This document shows, piece after piece, positions 25,503 to 37,860 of a stretch of 64,000 nucleotides of DNA; the first letter of the stretch is position 1; every line of letters begins with the position of its first letter. The notes below the pieces were generated by a model. The model was not told where the DNA came from and searched no databases. It worked only from the letters and a program-made list of their open reading frames with translations. The stretch is taken from NCBI GenBank assembly GCA_903813345.2, contig CAIIXF020000005.1, forward strand, positions 20,649,375 to 20,713,374, given 5' to 3'. Made by a program: the position numbers and the translations under genes. Source of the DNA: Owenia fusiformis. Lineage: Eukaryota; Annelida; Polychaeta; Sabellida; Oweniidae.

Positions 25503-25996
25503 TTATTATGCACCTCATTAAAATACTCAAATCTGATTGGTTCTTAGTTGCTTGTAATTTGGCAATACTCTGCTCTTTTCTGAAAACTGCCGGATATTTT
25601 TTTAATATCTGACCCTTTCGAGAAAAAGGGTCGGATATTTTTTTCAATGTTTTTGCAACATTCCCACTTCAGAGTTTTATTTCTTAATAACTGGAGTACT
25701 ACTTAAAGCTTACATCTGAAACTGGCGGAAAATAGAAGAAAAAATGTGCTTAATCAATCACAATTACCCTTATCATTCAAAAGTTACATATAATTCTGCA
25801 AGAACGTCTCGAATAAATAAAAATTAAATTCCCGGGGCAAATATTTTCGTCCATTGTGGCGAATAAACTGGCCGGAAGTCGTCTGAGTTTTGAAAGAAAA
25901 AATAAATAAATGTCAAAATAATGTCAACTAAACGACAGTTTAAGCCTGTATTCCAGTAAGTACTCCACTTAACTTTGATTGGGAGGTGCATAATAA
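25503..25996 (+). mobile_element. MITE A, copy 3 (full length, inside a satellite)
   Basis: 494 bp with both inverted ends. It is inserted within the ~60 bp satellite that continues after its hairpin. Confidence 0.9.
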
Positions 25997-26140
25997 AACA
26001 AATACTGGATGATCAGGAGCTGGATATGGCCAGAATACCTATCCTCGAAAAAATATTGGGCTCGGCTACCGCCTCGCCCAATATTTTTTCTCGAATAGGT
26101 ATTCTGCCATATCCAGCTCCTGATCATCCAGTATTTGTTT
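25997..26140. repeat. Long hairpin next to MITE A copy 3
   Basis: Nearly identical to 9357-9500; ~65 bp arms around a CTCGGCTACCGCCTC apex. Confidence 0.9.
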
Positions 26141-26340
26141 AATATTGCACTAAATGTGAGGTGCATCTTGCATAATAAATATATATATTACACTAGATGT
26201 GAATAGCATGTTACATATGGTCAAATATTACAATAAATATGAATATTGCACTAAATGTGAGATGGATATTGCATAATAAATACATATATTGCACTAAATG
26301 TGAGTTGCAAGTTATCAAATATTGCAATAAATACATTCCA

Positions 26341-26540
26341 TAATACTACTGTTTTCCCAGGGAAATATGAAGGAATAAAAATCGTATTGAATCATATTAC
26401 ATGAAAAAATCGTATTGTCCCCGGGAAAAAAATCGTATTGGAGCGTATTACATGGAAAAATCGTATTGTCCCCGGGACAAAAATCGTATTGGAACGTATT
26501 AACCTATTTTTGGTTTTCCCGGTTATTTTTAACCTTGACT
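26341..26540. repeat. Short tandem repeat with AAAAATCGTATTG units
   Basis: Three to four ~56 bp units containing AAAAATCGTATTG and CCCCGGGA. Confidence 0.7.
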
Positions 26541-26597
26541 AATAGATAAAAGCATTATCCAAATGTAACATTTTAATGAGGAATGTATTATGGAATA

Positions 26598-26787
26598 AAT
26601 AGGTTATTTCTGGTCGGGATTGAATATGGGTTTTATTCCTCGGAAAATATGATATTGACCTTGGGAAATATGATATTGACACTCGGTCGCTGCGCTCCCT
26701 CGGTCAATATCATATTACCCTTCGGTCAATATCATATTGTCCCTCGGAATAAAACCCATATTCAATCCCTCCCAGTAAATAACCTAT
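26598..26787. repeat. 190 bp palindrome
   Basis: GGATTGAATATGGGTTTTAT and its reverse complement enclose paired AATATGATATTGAC arms around the apex CACTCGGTCGCTGCGCTCCC. No coding; likely a fold-back MITE. Confidence 0.85.
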
Positions 26788-28204
26788 ATATATTGCAGTA
26801 AATGTGATTTGCATGAGTGAATAAATGCAACAAGAACCCTATAGTTAATATACACCTCTGTAGTAGTGTTCGAGACCATCTTCCCCAAGGTTACAAAGTG
26901 AATGAATTATCTTGCTACCAAAATCATCCACTCTGGACCCCTGGAAAATATTTCCACGCTCTATTTGAAGTTTTGGTAATGACAAATGAGCTGTGCCTGA
27001 TTGTGCTGTGTGATTGGTGTTGCCTCATGTTGGAGAAAGTTGATTGTGTGTATTGACACCAAATTTTGTTATTGATCTCATCGGTTTGTCTGTTGTATCC
27101 GTGTTTGCTGTATTGGTTGTGCCTGATTGTGTTACGATGGTTTGTTGTTGGGTTGCGCCCAGTTGTGTTGTGTTAGGTCAATAATGGGTTGTGCTTTGGC
27201 TTTATTTTGTTAGTTTATTGTTGAGTTGCCTGATTGTGTTATTTTGATGGTCAATTGTGTGTTTTTGGTTTTATGTCAGGTTAGGTTATGCTAGTTTTGT
27301 ATTGAGTTGTGTCTCATTGTGTTGAGTTAATTAGACAATGGCCATGATTTGTGCTCTATTGTACTATGTATTTGGTGATCCTTTAAGTTGTGCTTTGTTT
27401 AAAAGGTTGGTTGTGATAAATCGAATGTGTCGAATGACAGGTTGTGCCAGATTATGTTTTGATGTGAGATTGGGTTTTAATATATGTTTGGGTTTAGGAT
27501 GGTGTAGACTGGGTTGAATCAAAGGGTATAACACATACGTGCATATTATCAGAGAAAAAATGGTGACAAACAGACGGAAATGTTGTGTATAAATACACTG
27601 CCCGACGTGTTTTTTTAAGAGTAATAGAACCATGCAATCTTTACAGACGAAAAGGCAGAGGCCAAAGGCTCCACCAATCCTGCCATGGAACATTTGTTTC
27701 ACCAATAGGATAATTATATCTACAATTAATTGTTTAGACCAAAAATGGAGTCACTGAACTTAAGTAAGTTTAGTACAACTCGTGCTATTTCAAAGGAACA
27801 TTCCACGCCATCAAAGCCCAGATAGACAAACAAACACCTGTTTGTGTTACAGTCCATTTTAAATACTTTGTTTTAGTAATGGAATAACATTTAAACACTT
27901 AAAATACATATATTAAACTTGAGGAACATGAGTTAATGCTTTAGTGATTTTGAGTCCCTAGCACTGATCTGTGATTGGCTGTTTCTTAGGAAAGCCCTCA
28001 TTTGTTGGCAGAGTTACAGGTTACTTGTTATAAAAATATGAGAGGGTATTGTGTGAACTGTAATGTTGCATTGAATCTTCTGTTTTTATTGTTACAAGTT
28101 CTTCTTTATGCAGTTTATCTTTTGTCAAGAAGTTTGCCCCATGTAATGTTGCTAGCTAGAACTAATTTGTGTAGTACATTGACTGACCAAGAGCATTCAA
28201 TTTT
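26788..28204. other. Non-coding stretch with GT-rich degenerate repeat
   Basis: 27050-27440 is a decayed simple repeat built on TTGTGCCTGATTGTGTT-like units. The rest is unassigned. Confidence 0.5.
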
Positions 28205-31200
28205 TCTCTAGAAAAGGGGTTTTATTGTCCGGTACTTTCCCACATGAAATGATTGTACCGTTTGAAAGAACAGACTTCCCTCATAAAGAAAACACATCTT
28301 ATATTGATAGAAACAGGGGCAAAAGGCACCAAAATGTGGTAAGACAAGGTGGCATTCTGAAGTCTCATTTTCTTGAAATTTTTACACATGTTACATGGTA
28401 AGAAGTTCTAAAACTTTTCGGTGGTTTTCCTGGCATCGCAATGACAAGATTTATTAAAAAACTGTCAAGATGGCCGCCAAAATGCAAGATGGCAGCTGAA
28501 AAGTTATTCAGTTTTAGAACTTCTTACCATACAACATGTGTGAAAATTTTAAGTAAATCCGTTTGGTTTTCCTGAAATCGTGATGACAAGATTTATCTTA
28601 AAACTTCCAAAATGGGCGCCAGAATGCAAAATGGCCACCGGAAAACGAATGAGTTCTTGGACTCCTTACCATGCAACATGCGTTAACATTTGAAGTACAT
28701 CTGTTAAGTGGTTTTTCTGGAATCGCGATGACAATACACTTGGTGAAATCAATAAAATAATATATAAAAAGATGTTTTATTTTCGGATATTTGTGTAAAA
28801 AGATGCGTAATAATACAGCATTTCCATTCAGTATTGTAATTATTATATTATATTATGAAGGAAAAAAATATAATCAGCAAAATATACTCTATTATATAAA
28901 GATTAATATAATATAATTAGAAATAAGGGAGATCCAAATATGATGATTGCAGTTTATTTAGAATTTTTTTCGATTTAAAAAATATTATTTTCTTGTATTT
29001 TCCAATCTGAACAGAATAAATCAAATTATATTGTATTATTTGGGTTCTAAAAAATATTATACGCGATTATTCTCGCCCAACTTGATGTACAATCCATCTG
29101 GTTAATTACTTAACCAAACAAAACAAAGAATGCACAGCATGGCAGTTAATAGGATTAACCGTTCTACTGGCCTTCTCATCTCCATTACTTACAAATGTCA
29201 CACATACATTTTGATTGTTCTATTTCTATTTGAATCATATTTACAAAATAAATATTTAGAAGAAATTAATAAATTTAATTTGATTAAAATTAATGTTAAC
29301 AATGAAGTAAACATGTGAAGAAAAGTGATCAATCAAAAATCAAAAAATTAACTTTCCGATGAGTTAATCAATTCAATCCAAATTTTAACACAATGTTAAT
29401 CATAGAAATGTTAATCATATGAAAAACTTAATTTGCAAATTATTATTTTTTGTGGAAATTAGAAGAATCAGTTCTAGATATTAATCCATTAACTCTAACA
29501 AACGGATTAGTTATCAGTGAACAAAACTCATTTCATAGAAATTGAAAAAACTTAGGGATTGAGGTATTACTTATATTGCTCTGACATCAATACATGTATG
29601 TGAATGGTGAAAATCTGCATGATTTTGAAAGAATTGTTGGCCAAGGGGAGGGGATCGTTACTCGATAGGTACGGGCCTGTATAAAATGCGTAATGTACTT
29701 GTATTTAACTGAAAAATTGAGCAGTTCTGTGTCAAGACTATTTTTGTGGTTGGCAAAGTGAATACAGGTGGTTGTTTGTGTCTCACTCTGTGTAAGAGGG
29801 GGCCTTAAATGTTGTTTGTTGTAAACTTAATGTGGCAGAGAAACAATGGAGTGGAAACCCATTGATTAAAACTTAACTTTCCGTTGAGTCAATCAATTAA
29901 ATCCAAATTTTAAAACAATGTTAATCATAACATAAGGGGCATTATACAATCAAATAAATATGAAAAACTTAATTTTCAAATAATTTTTTTGTGGAACTCA
30001 GAACTGTTGGCTGTAGGAAATTAATCCATTGCCTCCAACAAACGGATTAGTTGTCAGTGTTAATGAAGCTCATATTAAAAAAATTAAATAATTAGGGATT
30101 AACATTTTACTTATCATATTGCTCTGACATGCTGTTTGTCAATATGTTATTTACATGTACATCAGTTTGTTCTACCATGCACCAATTTGCTCAAAGCGTA
30201 ATCATCGCTTTGTCAGATGAAACATTAAATTGTGCCCACTTCTTTATTTTCATTATCAAACAACTAAACATACCGAATCTCGCACCTTTTGAATATATAT
30301 ATTTGGAAATGGAAAACAAAGAAAGTTGTAATAAAAAGAAATGATCCAGTTGTAGTAGAAACAAATGTATAACATCATGTACTAATCTGATGTTTATATC
30401 CCCCCTCCCGGGATATCCCCGGTTTATATCTCAGATATTATATGGAAACAGAAAACACACGAATTGTGAAATGTGAGAGAATACAAGTTCTTATTTTGTT
30501 TTAGCATCGATTAACACCACTTGTATCGGTTAACCTAATGGACGTTTCCTTATTTATTATCAGTGATTTGTCAGAAAAATCTGAGCAAAACATACAATAT
30601 ATTACAGGCTTGTAATAAGTTTTAGCCAAGGGGATCAATTTTCAAAACATACCAAGGGTTCACAATTGATAATAGGATTTTGAAAGAATTTTGGCAAGGG
30701 GGAGGGTGATTTACTCGAACCCAACGACCCCCCCCCCCTTCCTTGCCATGGACCTGTATCAAATTTGTAATGTATTGATATATAGCAGTTTTGTGTCATC
30801 AATGTTTTGTGTTGTTTGTGAAGTGAATAAAGGTGTTTGTGTCTGTGTGAGAGAGGGCTTTAAGTCTTGTTTGTTGTACGCTTAATTTGACAGAGAAACT
30901 ATTGATTTAAATTGTGAGGAAACCAAATGGAGTAAAAATGTGAGAAAAGCCATTGATTAAAAATTAACTTTCCATTGAGTCAATCAATTAAATCCAAATT
31001 TTAACACAATGTTAATTATAACATAAGGGACATTATACGATCAAATAAATATGAAAAACTAAATTTGCAAATTATTTTTTGGTTGAAATTAGAACCATCG
31101 GCTGTAGAAATTAATCCATTAACTCTAACAAACAGATTATTTATCGGTGTGAACAAAACTCAAATCATAGAAATTGATTAATTAGGGATTAAAGTTTGAC

Positions 31201-32355
31201 TTATTATATTGCTCTGGAATGTCAATACATGTATGTGAATGTTGAAAAACTATATGAATTTGAAAGAATCGTTGGCCACGGGGAGGGGGGTCCTTAAGTA
31301 TGGTTCTGTATAAAATGCGTAATGTGTTTATTAATTATTGAGCAGTTCTGTGTCATGACTGTTTTTTGTTGGCAAAGTGAATACAGGTGGTTGTTTGTAT
31401 CTGTGTAAGAGGGGGATTTAAGAGTTGTTTGCCAAAAACCTAATGTGACAGAGAAACAATGGAATAAAAATGTGAGGAAAACCAATTAATTAAAAATTCA
31501 AAAATTAACTTTACAATGAATTAATTGATTGAATCAAAAATTTAACACAATGTTAATCATAACATGAGGGACATTATACAATCAAATATATATGTAAAAA
31601 CTTATTCTGCAAATTATTTTTGTGGAATTTTTTAGAGCCATCAGCTGTAGAGATTAATCCATTAACCATAACAAACGGATTAATTACTTAAGTATAAGTA
31701 TGAATGAAACTCATTTCATAGGAATTGAGTAATTAGGGATTAACGGCTCGAAAATAAACGCGTATAATCGGTTTTTGATTGCAGATGCCAACATATTATT
31801 TGCTCCTGACAAAAATATTATTCTATATTATATGGTATTATATGTTGTTCCCTTTAAAAAATACACGAATAATATTATTAAATCAAAAATAATTCTTCAA
31901 AATTCGTATTATATTTTTTTCCGCTATAATACAAAAAATAACTGCCTATTATACTGGAAAAAATATTCTCTATGATTCTCTCTTAATGCAACTTATTTTG
32001 CAGTATATTAAACATTTTATTCTATATTATTTTTACATTTTTACCAAGTGATATTTATCTGAAAAAAATCTAAGATGGCCGCCAGAATGCAAGATGGCAG
32101 CCGGAAAGTTAATCAGCTCTAGAACTTCTTACCATGTATTATGTTTGAAAATTTGAAGTAAATCCATCTGGTGGTTTTCCTGGAATCGTGATGACAAGAA
32201 AACGAGACTTCAGAATGCCACCTTGTCTAACCCCATTTTGGTGCCTTTTGCCCCTGTTTCTATCAATATAAGAGGTGTTTTTTATGAGGGAAGTCCGTTC
32301 TATCAAACGGTACAATCATTTCATGTGGGAAAGTACCGGACAACAAAACTTGTTT
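28205..32355. mobile_element. 4.1 kb inverted-repeat element with tandem core
   Basis: Terminal inverted repeats of ~165 bp (28211-28376 and 32190-32350) share TTGTCCGGTACTTTCCCACA and GGGGCAAAAGGCACCAAAAT. Inside, ~180 bp subrepeats with AAGATGGCCGCC are direct: three at 28376-28740, one at 32060-32190. AT-rich blocks with TATTATACGCG follow. The core (29330-31760) is a ~540 bp tandem array. No ORF of note, so it is a non-autonomous DNA transposon; no target duplication was identified. Confidence 0.8.
29330..31760. repeat. ~540 bp tandem array inside the 4.1 kb element
   Basis: Four units start near 29330, 29876, 30957 and 31500 (ATTAACTTTNCNNTGAGT, then AACAAACGGATTA, then TTGGCCAAGGGGAGGG, then GGCAAAGTGAATACAGGTGG). 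Unit 2 carries ~530 bp of unrelated sequence (about 30130-30655); unit 4 is partial. Confidence 0.85.
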
Positions 32356-34279
32356 TCAGAGGGACCAGATCAGGGACTATTAGTTAGTTTTGCTTGTATA
32401 ATCCTTTATGAATATTACTTGTTATGTGGATCCAAAAACTACAGGCATTAATCTTAATTCTAAATCTGCCTGTTTTGCTGGGTCCGCTTTTTTGTCACCG
32501 GTACAGGGAGTAGGTTGTATTTGTAGTCCTGCAAGATATAGTTTTGGATAATGCCTGTTAGTTTACATTTGGAGATCAGTAGTGGAGCTATTTAATTATT
32601 ACAATTTTACTGCTCCCTTTTCAGAGCAGAAACTACCAAATACTCATGCTATTTATGATGTCAGAATGTTTATTTTAACCCGCGTACTAATCTATGTAGG
32701 GTTATATTGTTTATTAACAAATTGCTGCCTTTGTTTTTTGTAAATATTTAATGTTTGCCACCATTTTTGCAAGCCAGGTTGTAAATATATGCCTAAGTTT
32801 CTTGATGCTGTTTAGCACATCAGAGAAACTGTCAGTATCACATCGAAATGTATCTTTAGTCATTGCAAAAGCTGCTGTACACTGAAAACGGCTAAAGTGT
32901 GAAACAAATTTTGTTAGAAAATCAAAAAAGCATTAAAATGATTTTTCAAATAGACATGTAGTATGTATATATAATGTATATGTATACATTTATACATACG
33001 TTACCGAAGGCATTGAAGTAAACTCCAGGGAACAATAAGTGGAATTTCAAATTGAAATTAGGGCCCCTCTCAATCGTGACGATTTTCACATTTTCAGTCC
33101 GTGATTAATATGCCAAGATATTCACATTAGAATGCAACATTTTCAAAAAACCAAGGACTTTCCTCATTCTTTTCTGCTGTCCTTTAAAATCATAACTGAA
33201 TTCGGACTACAAGTATTTTCCTTTTGATCTGCATCACTTGTTAACATGAAACATCCGAATCCATCATTTTTCTTGATTTTTTCATACGTTGTGTTTTTAA
33301 TTTGAGTAAAATTGAAAGTGGTCGACCCTATTGGAACATGAATCGATTTTGTCATGAAAAATGATGCTTTAGACGAATAGAAAATGATAAAACTTTTATT
33401 TTGGGAGCAATGATCATTAGGCTGGTTCACCATTTTTCCGCGTGTCAATTTTCACAAGAAAATGACAATGAGTTATATGTTCACTTAAGAGAAGTCTTAA
33501 TTCACGAATGGGCATTTTCGATGACTATAGCTAGCTAAAATTTCATATTCATAGTGCAGATGATTTTTATGCTTTGGCTACGTCAGACTTAAATAAGTCA
33601 GCAATATCATAATTATATCTTTCAAATGATAACGTACAATCAAGTTTAAAAGGGACTTTTCTGATGCATGCTTGAATGCCGTTAATGTCATTTGGGATGA
33701 ACATGTACATGGTTGCCCCGCTGTGCGAGATGTATGCAGGAAAGACTTCACTACGTCACCCTGCAGCAGGTCTTAAAAGTAAACACCCATAGTAAAAGTT
33801 TCTCAAATTGTAAAAACAAATCAACGTGTCTTACATGTACCTCATACACTAAAAGAGATTAAAAGGGAACTAGGGTGATTGGGTGCTTGACGACATGGCA
33901 GTTGCACCATCGATGTAAAATGTAAAAGTACTGGTTTCTTGAATCAGTGAAAAGTTTTGGTGAAGTTGATTTAAAAAAGATAAATAATGTGGTGTACACA
34001 TAGTTAATGAAAATAGAAAAGATGTGTTCAGTACATATAAACCACGATTACATATGAGTCCACATATGTAACATGTAACTGCTTTTTCCTTGGAGATAGT
34101 GAAACACGGCACGATTCTGCTATTCATGCTTTATGTCGAGTTTTGACGGAAAATTAAACATAAAGGTGATAATATAAGAAAAAAATACAAACTTGTTTCT
34201 CGATTCCAATTCCCATTGATTAACATGAGAATGACGATTTTCAAAAATTCATCAAATTTATCATCAATTTTCGACCTAT
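32356..34279. other. AT-rich non-coding stretch
   Basis: No gene or transposon end recognised. Confidence 0.4.
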
Positions 34280-34425
34280 TGTAATTGAGGAAAAAAAATT
34301 GAGAAAATTTTGAGATATTGGAAATAAAGTCAAGTTACGTTTCCATCAATATCATAAGTTATTTCATCGCCGGTTAAGTAAATAAAAATTCAAACGTAAA
34401 GAGGCTTTAACACGTAGTTCAATGG
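34280..34425 (-). repeat. Copy of the LINE 3' segment found at 2085-2240
   Basis: Aligned by eye: GGAAATAAAGTCAAGTTACG, TTTCCATCAATATCATAAG and GCTTTAACACGTAGT match 2100-2235 in the same orientation with scattered changes. Short LINE remnant beside the MITE cluster. Confidence 0.65.
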
Positions 34426-34460
34426 AGAAAAAAGGTTACTAAACTTATGGAGGGGAGTGT

Positions 34461-34653
34461 AAATTGTTCTGATGTAAATGAAATGAAAAAAAGTATTATT
34501 TATCAACAGAAATTTAAAATTCACCGTGCGGCTGCCGTGGGAAATGTGACTGCAAAAGTATGAGAGCGCAGAATTTCTACGGCGAGCGTAGAAAAGCTAC
34601 TGGCCGCAGAAATGATAGACCGCACGTCGGCCGTGGGAAATGTGACTGGGGTG
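34461..34653 (+). mobile_element. Harbinger-like MITE B, copy a (3' part only)
   Basis: Matches the last ~190 bp of the full copy and ends AAATGTGACTGGGGTG, followed by TTA. Confidence 0.85.
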
Positions 34654-34686
34654 TTACCTTCCATTGAACAACTAAAGTCATCCTTA

Positions 34687-35175
34687 CACCCCAGTCACAT
34701 TTGTCGCACGGCGGCCGTAAGTCGACCGCAGATCAATTAAATCAGTGTATTTCTGCGGCGAGCGTAGGAAAACTACGCTCGCCTTGCGGCCTCCGTACGG
34801 CGTATCCAGTTTTTACAGGCCGCAGGGTCGCCGTAGAAATTATAACTCGGAGTTATAATATTTGTTCCTTTCTGAGGTCCCCGTAGAAATCAACTGGCTT
34901 AACAAGATTGAATCATTATTTGTCAATGTTTCACGATCACTTTTCATTTGATATTACATCCTAGCACTATGAATAACATTTATAAATTGTCCTGATGTAA
35001 ATAAAATGAAAAAAGGTAAATTTATCAACAGAAATTTAAAATTCATTGTGCAGCTGCCGTGGGAAATGTGACTGCAAAAGTATGAGAGCGCAGAAATTTT
35101 ACGGCGAGCGTAGAAAAGCTACTGGCCGCAGAAATGATAGACCGCACGGCGGCCGTGGGAAATGTGACTGGGGTG
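34687..35175 (+). mobile_element. Harbinger-like MITE B, copy b (full length)
   Basis: 489 bp with inverted ends CACCCCAGTCACATTT / AAATGTGACTGGGGTG, flanked by TTA on both sides (34684-34686 and 35176-35178). A TTA/TAA 3 bp duplication is the PIF/Harbinger signature. The interior holds short GC-rich stems such as GCGAGCGTAG / CTACGCTCGC. No coding. Confidence 0.92.
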
Positions 35176-35178
35176 TTA

Positions 35179-35935
35179 CACCGATACATATTCAAGGGTA
35201 CTTTATGATGGTGTGCTATCAAAAGAATTTCAGGTTTTTCAAGGAGTAGGACAAGGTCGAGTAAGCAGTGCGATATGGTTTTTAGTTTATATTAACGCCC
35301 TTATATTAGACCATTTAAATACAAATCTCTAATGCTCTAAGCTCTAATGGGCGACATGCGCATTCCTACGCTACTTGTCGCTGATGACACCACTGTAATT
35401 GCGACAACACCCAATGAGTTACAAGAATTACTCAACGTAGTGTCAGAGTATAGCTCTAAGTGGCGTATGTCCTATCATGCTGGAATTAACAGTAAAAGTA
35501 AGATTATTATCTTTAACGAAATAAAAAAAACAATTTGAAAATAAAATGAGCAAGCGTAAATGGGGAATTCAGAACGATACTGTACCAGAAACAAGATCGC
35601 ACACTTAAACTGGCAACATACTCCACGCTCAAGTTAAGAATGATGAATCAGTTCACCAAGCAAAAAATAAATTGAACGGTAGCTTTTATTCAGTTAAACC
35701 TATTGGCATCCAAAAAGGAGGGCTAAATCCAATGGTAGCAGTCGAAATACTAATTTCAATTATCTTGCCGACAGCTATGTTTGGTTGCGAGCTGTGGAGC
35801 AACTTATCATGTGAAAATATATACTCTCTAAATGTTGCATATCGTCAAATAGCAAAAATAATCCAAGGCTATGAACACATGTGTCTTCGGATATTGTTCT
35901 TTATACTCTTGGGTTGCTACCTATAACATGTAACA
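35179..35935 (+). mobile_element. LINE reverse-transcriptase remnant
   Basis: Three plus-strand frame pieces read as one decayed RT. They are FQVFQGVGQGRVSSAIWF-LVYINALI (about 35220-35310), LLVADDTTVIAT with YSSKWRMSYHAG (35347-35538), and GGLNPMV..ILISIILPTAMFGCELW (35672-35926). Order and spacing fit RT motifs A to the thumb. Stops and frame changes separate the pieces. It is sandwiched between Harbinger-like MITEs, and a possible C-terminal continuation follows the MITE cluster at 37045-37243. Confidence 0.8.
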
Positions 35936-35973
35936 TCGATCAATAATGCATACGGCTATTTTTCGATCGCTAA

Positions 35974-36249
35974 CACCCCAGTCACATTTGTCGTACGGAG
36001 GCCGAGCGTCGACCGCAGATCAATTAAATCAGTGTATTTCTGCGGCGAGCGTAGGAAAACTACGCTCGCATTGCGGCCTCCGTACGGCGTATTCAGTTTT
36101 TTACAGGCCGCATGGTCGCCATAGAAATTATAACTCGGAGTTATAATATTTGTTAAGTTCTGAGGTCCCCGTAGAAATCAACTGGCTCAACAAGATTTAA
36201 TCATTATTTTTCAATGTTTCACGATCACTTTTCATTTGATATTATATCC
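35974..36249 (+). mobile_element. Harbinger-like MITE B, copy c (5' part, interrupted by copy d)
   Basis: Starts TAA-CACCCCAGTCACATTT and follows copy b until about 36249, where another full copy starts. Its 3' part seems to resume after copy d, minus ~75 bp. Confidence 0.85.
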
Positions 36250-36252
36250 TAA

Positions 36253-36742
36253 CACCCCAGTCACATTTGTCGTACGGAGGCCGTAAGTCGACCGCAGATC
36301 AATTAAATCGGTGAATTTCTGCGGCGAGCGTAGAAAAACTACGCTCGCATTGCGCCCTCCGTACGGCGTATCCAATTTTTTACAGGCCGCGGGGTCGCCG
36401 TAGAAATTATAACTCGGAGTTATAATATTTGTTCATTTCTGAGGTCCCCGTAGAAATCAACTGGCTCAACAAGATTAAATCATTATTTGTCAATGTTTCA
36501 CGATCACTTTTCATTATATATTACATCCTAGCACTATGAATAACATTTATAAATTGTCCTGATGTAAATAAAATGAAAAAAGTATTATTTATCAACAGAA
36601 ATTTAAAATTCACCGTGCGCCTGCCGTGGGAAATGTGAATACAAAAGTATGAGAGCGCAGAAATTCCACGGCGAGCGTAGAAATGTAACTAGCCGCAGAA
36701 ATGATAAACCGCAAGGTCGCCGTAGGAAATGTGACTGGGGTG
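36253..36742 (+). mobile_element. Harbinger-like MITE B, copy d (full length, nested)
   Basis: 490 bp with both termini, flanked by TAA on the left and TTA on the right. It sits inside copy c. Confidence 0.9.
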
Positions 36743-37052
36743 TTATCAACAGAAAGTTAAAATTCACCGTGCGGCTGCCGTTGGAAATGTGACTGCAAAA
36801 GTATGAGAGCGCAGAAATTCCACGGCGAGCGTAGAAATGTTACTGGCCGCAGAAATGATAAACCGCAAGGTCGCCATAGGAAATGTGACTGGGGTGTTAT
36901 CAATAGAAAGTTAAAATTCACCGTGCGGCTGCCGTAGGAAATGTGACTGCAAAAGTATGAGAGCGCAGAAATTCCACGGCGAGCGTAGAAATGTTACTGG
37001 CCGCAGAAATGATAGACCGCAAGGTCGCCGTAGGAAATGTGATTGGGTTATT
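36585..37052 (+). repeat. Tandem triplication of the MITE B 3' module
   Basis: The ~154 bp terminal module (TTATCAACAGAAAGTTAAAA ... GGAAATGTGACTGGGGTG) occurs three times in direct tandem, ending at 36742, 36896 and about 37052. The last end is diverged. Confidence 0.88.
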
Positions 37053-37243
37053 ATGCAGAACATCTCATGTAATGACAAGGCGAGTGTTTTTATTTAGACT
37101 GTCTTCATTTTTATTAAGGGGTGTGAGTTCACAATCAGGACTTATTCATGAAATTATTATGTTAAACCTTATCAGTGATTATGTAGACAGTTTTGTTAAA
37201 ACAAGAAAAACCATTTATAGACTACTATTTAAAAAATGGTAAA
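37045..37243 (+). pseudogene. Possible C-terminal continuation of the LINE at 35179-35935
   Basis: Open frame with FLFRLSSFLLRGVSSQSGLI and FVKTRKTIYRLLFKKW before the stop. It begins where the MITE cluster ends. The link to the upstream RT is inference from orientation and position only. Confidence 0.3.
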
Positions 37244-37530
37244 ATATCATATACAGGGTGGGCCAAAACATTTTTCAACTTTTTTAAAAGGCTAGAAAAG
37301 TATCAAAACATAAGGGTATTGCCATAAAAAATTATTTACAGAAACTTAAGGATAGGCATATTTACCAGTCAAATGCTAAAGCTAAAACTGGCTTCAATTT
37401 TTTTGTCAGATCTTTGAATAGCAATGGTCAATTGTTCATGTGTCCGAGATTTACCATTTTTCCTAGAAAATGTGACTTTCTATGATTTTGAAATGTTCTA
37501 TGCATCCCCCTTTCACCTTCCCTATCGCTA

Positions 37531-37860
37531 CTAGCTATCGGGCAAAAGTCACTTTGGAATATCTGGAGGAGAATAAGCCTTGATTCATTAGTCCTGATGA
37601 ATGGCTGCCAAATACCCCAGATGCCAACTCCTGTGACTATCACCATTGGGGGCACCTGGAGCAGCTCATTGCAGTTAATGGTAATCCCCCACAAACTCTA
37701 GTTAAACTAAAAGAAGTTCGTTCTGCGGGAAAAGTGGAGAGAACTACAACAAGAATCGCTGGATCGCGCCATTGACCAGTTCCGCCCATGTCTCCTTGCG
37801 CGCTGTAGAGATAGTCTGGCAGAAACTTCAAAGCTAATCGTTTTCTTCGGATTACAATGT
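37531..37860 (+). pseudogene. Mariner/Tc1-type transposase C-terminal remnant
   Basis: Plus-strand peptides TLEYLEENKP, then FISPDEWLPNTPDANSCDYH, then HWGHLEQLIAVNGNPPQTL. They follow the pattern W.PNSPDLN..DY..WG.LE..V...P.TL near the third catalytic acid of IS630/Tc1/mariner transposases. A stop separates TLEYLEENKP from FISPDEW. A shifted frame continues as WRELQQESLDRAIDQFR. The N-terminal and central parts are absent. Confidence 0.7.

Larger units (their letters stand above)
25250..26340. repeat. ~60 bp satellite (interrupted)
   Basis: Units such as ATTGCACTAAATGTGAGTAG, CATGTTGCATATGGTCAAAT, ATTACAATAAAT. Copies lie at 25250-25502 and 26141-26340, split by MITE A copy 3 plus hairpin. 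Confidence 0.8.
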
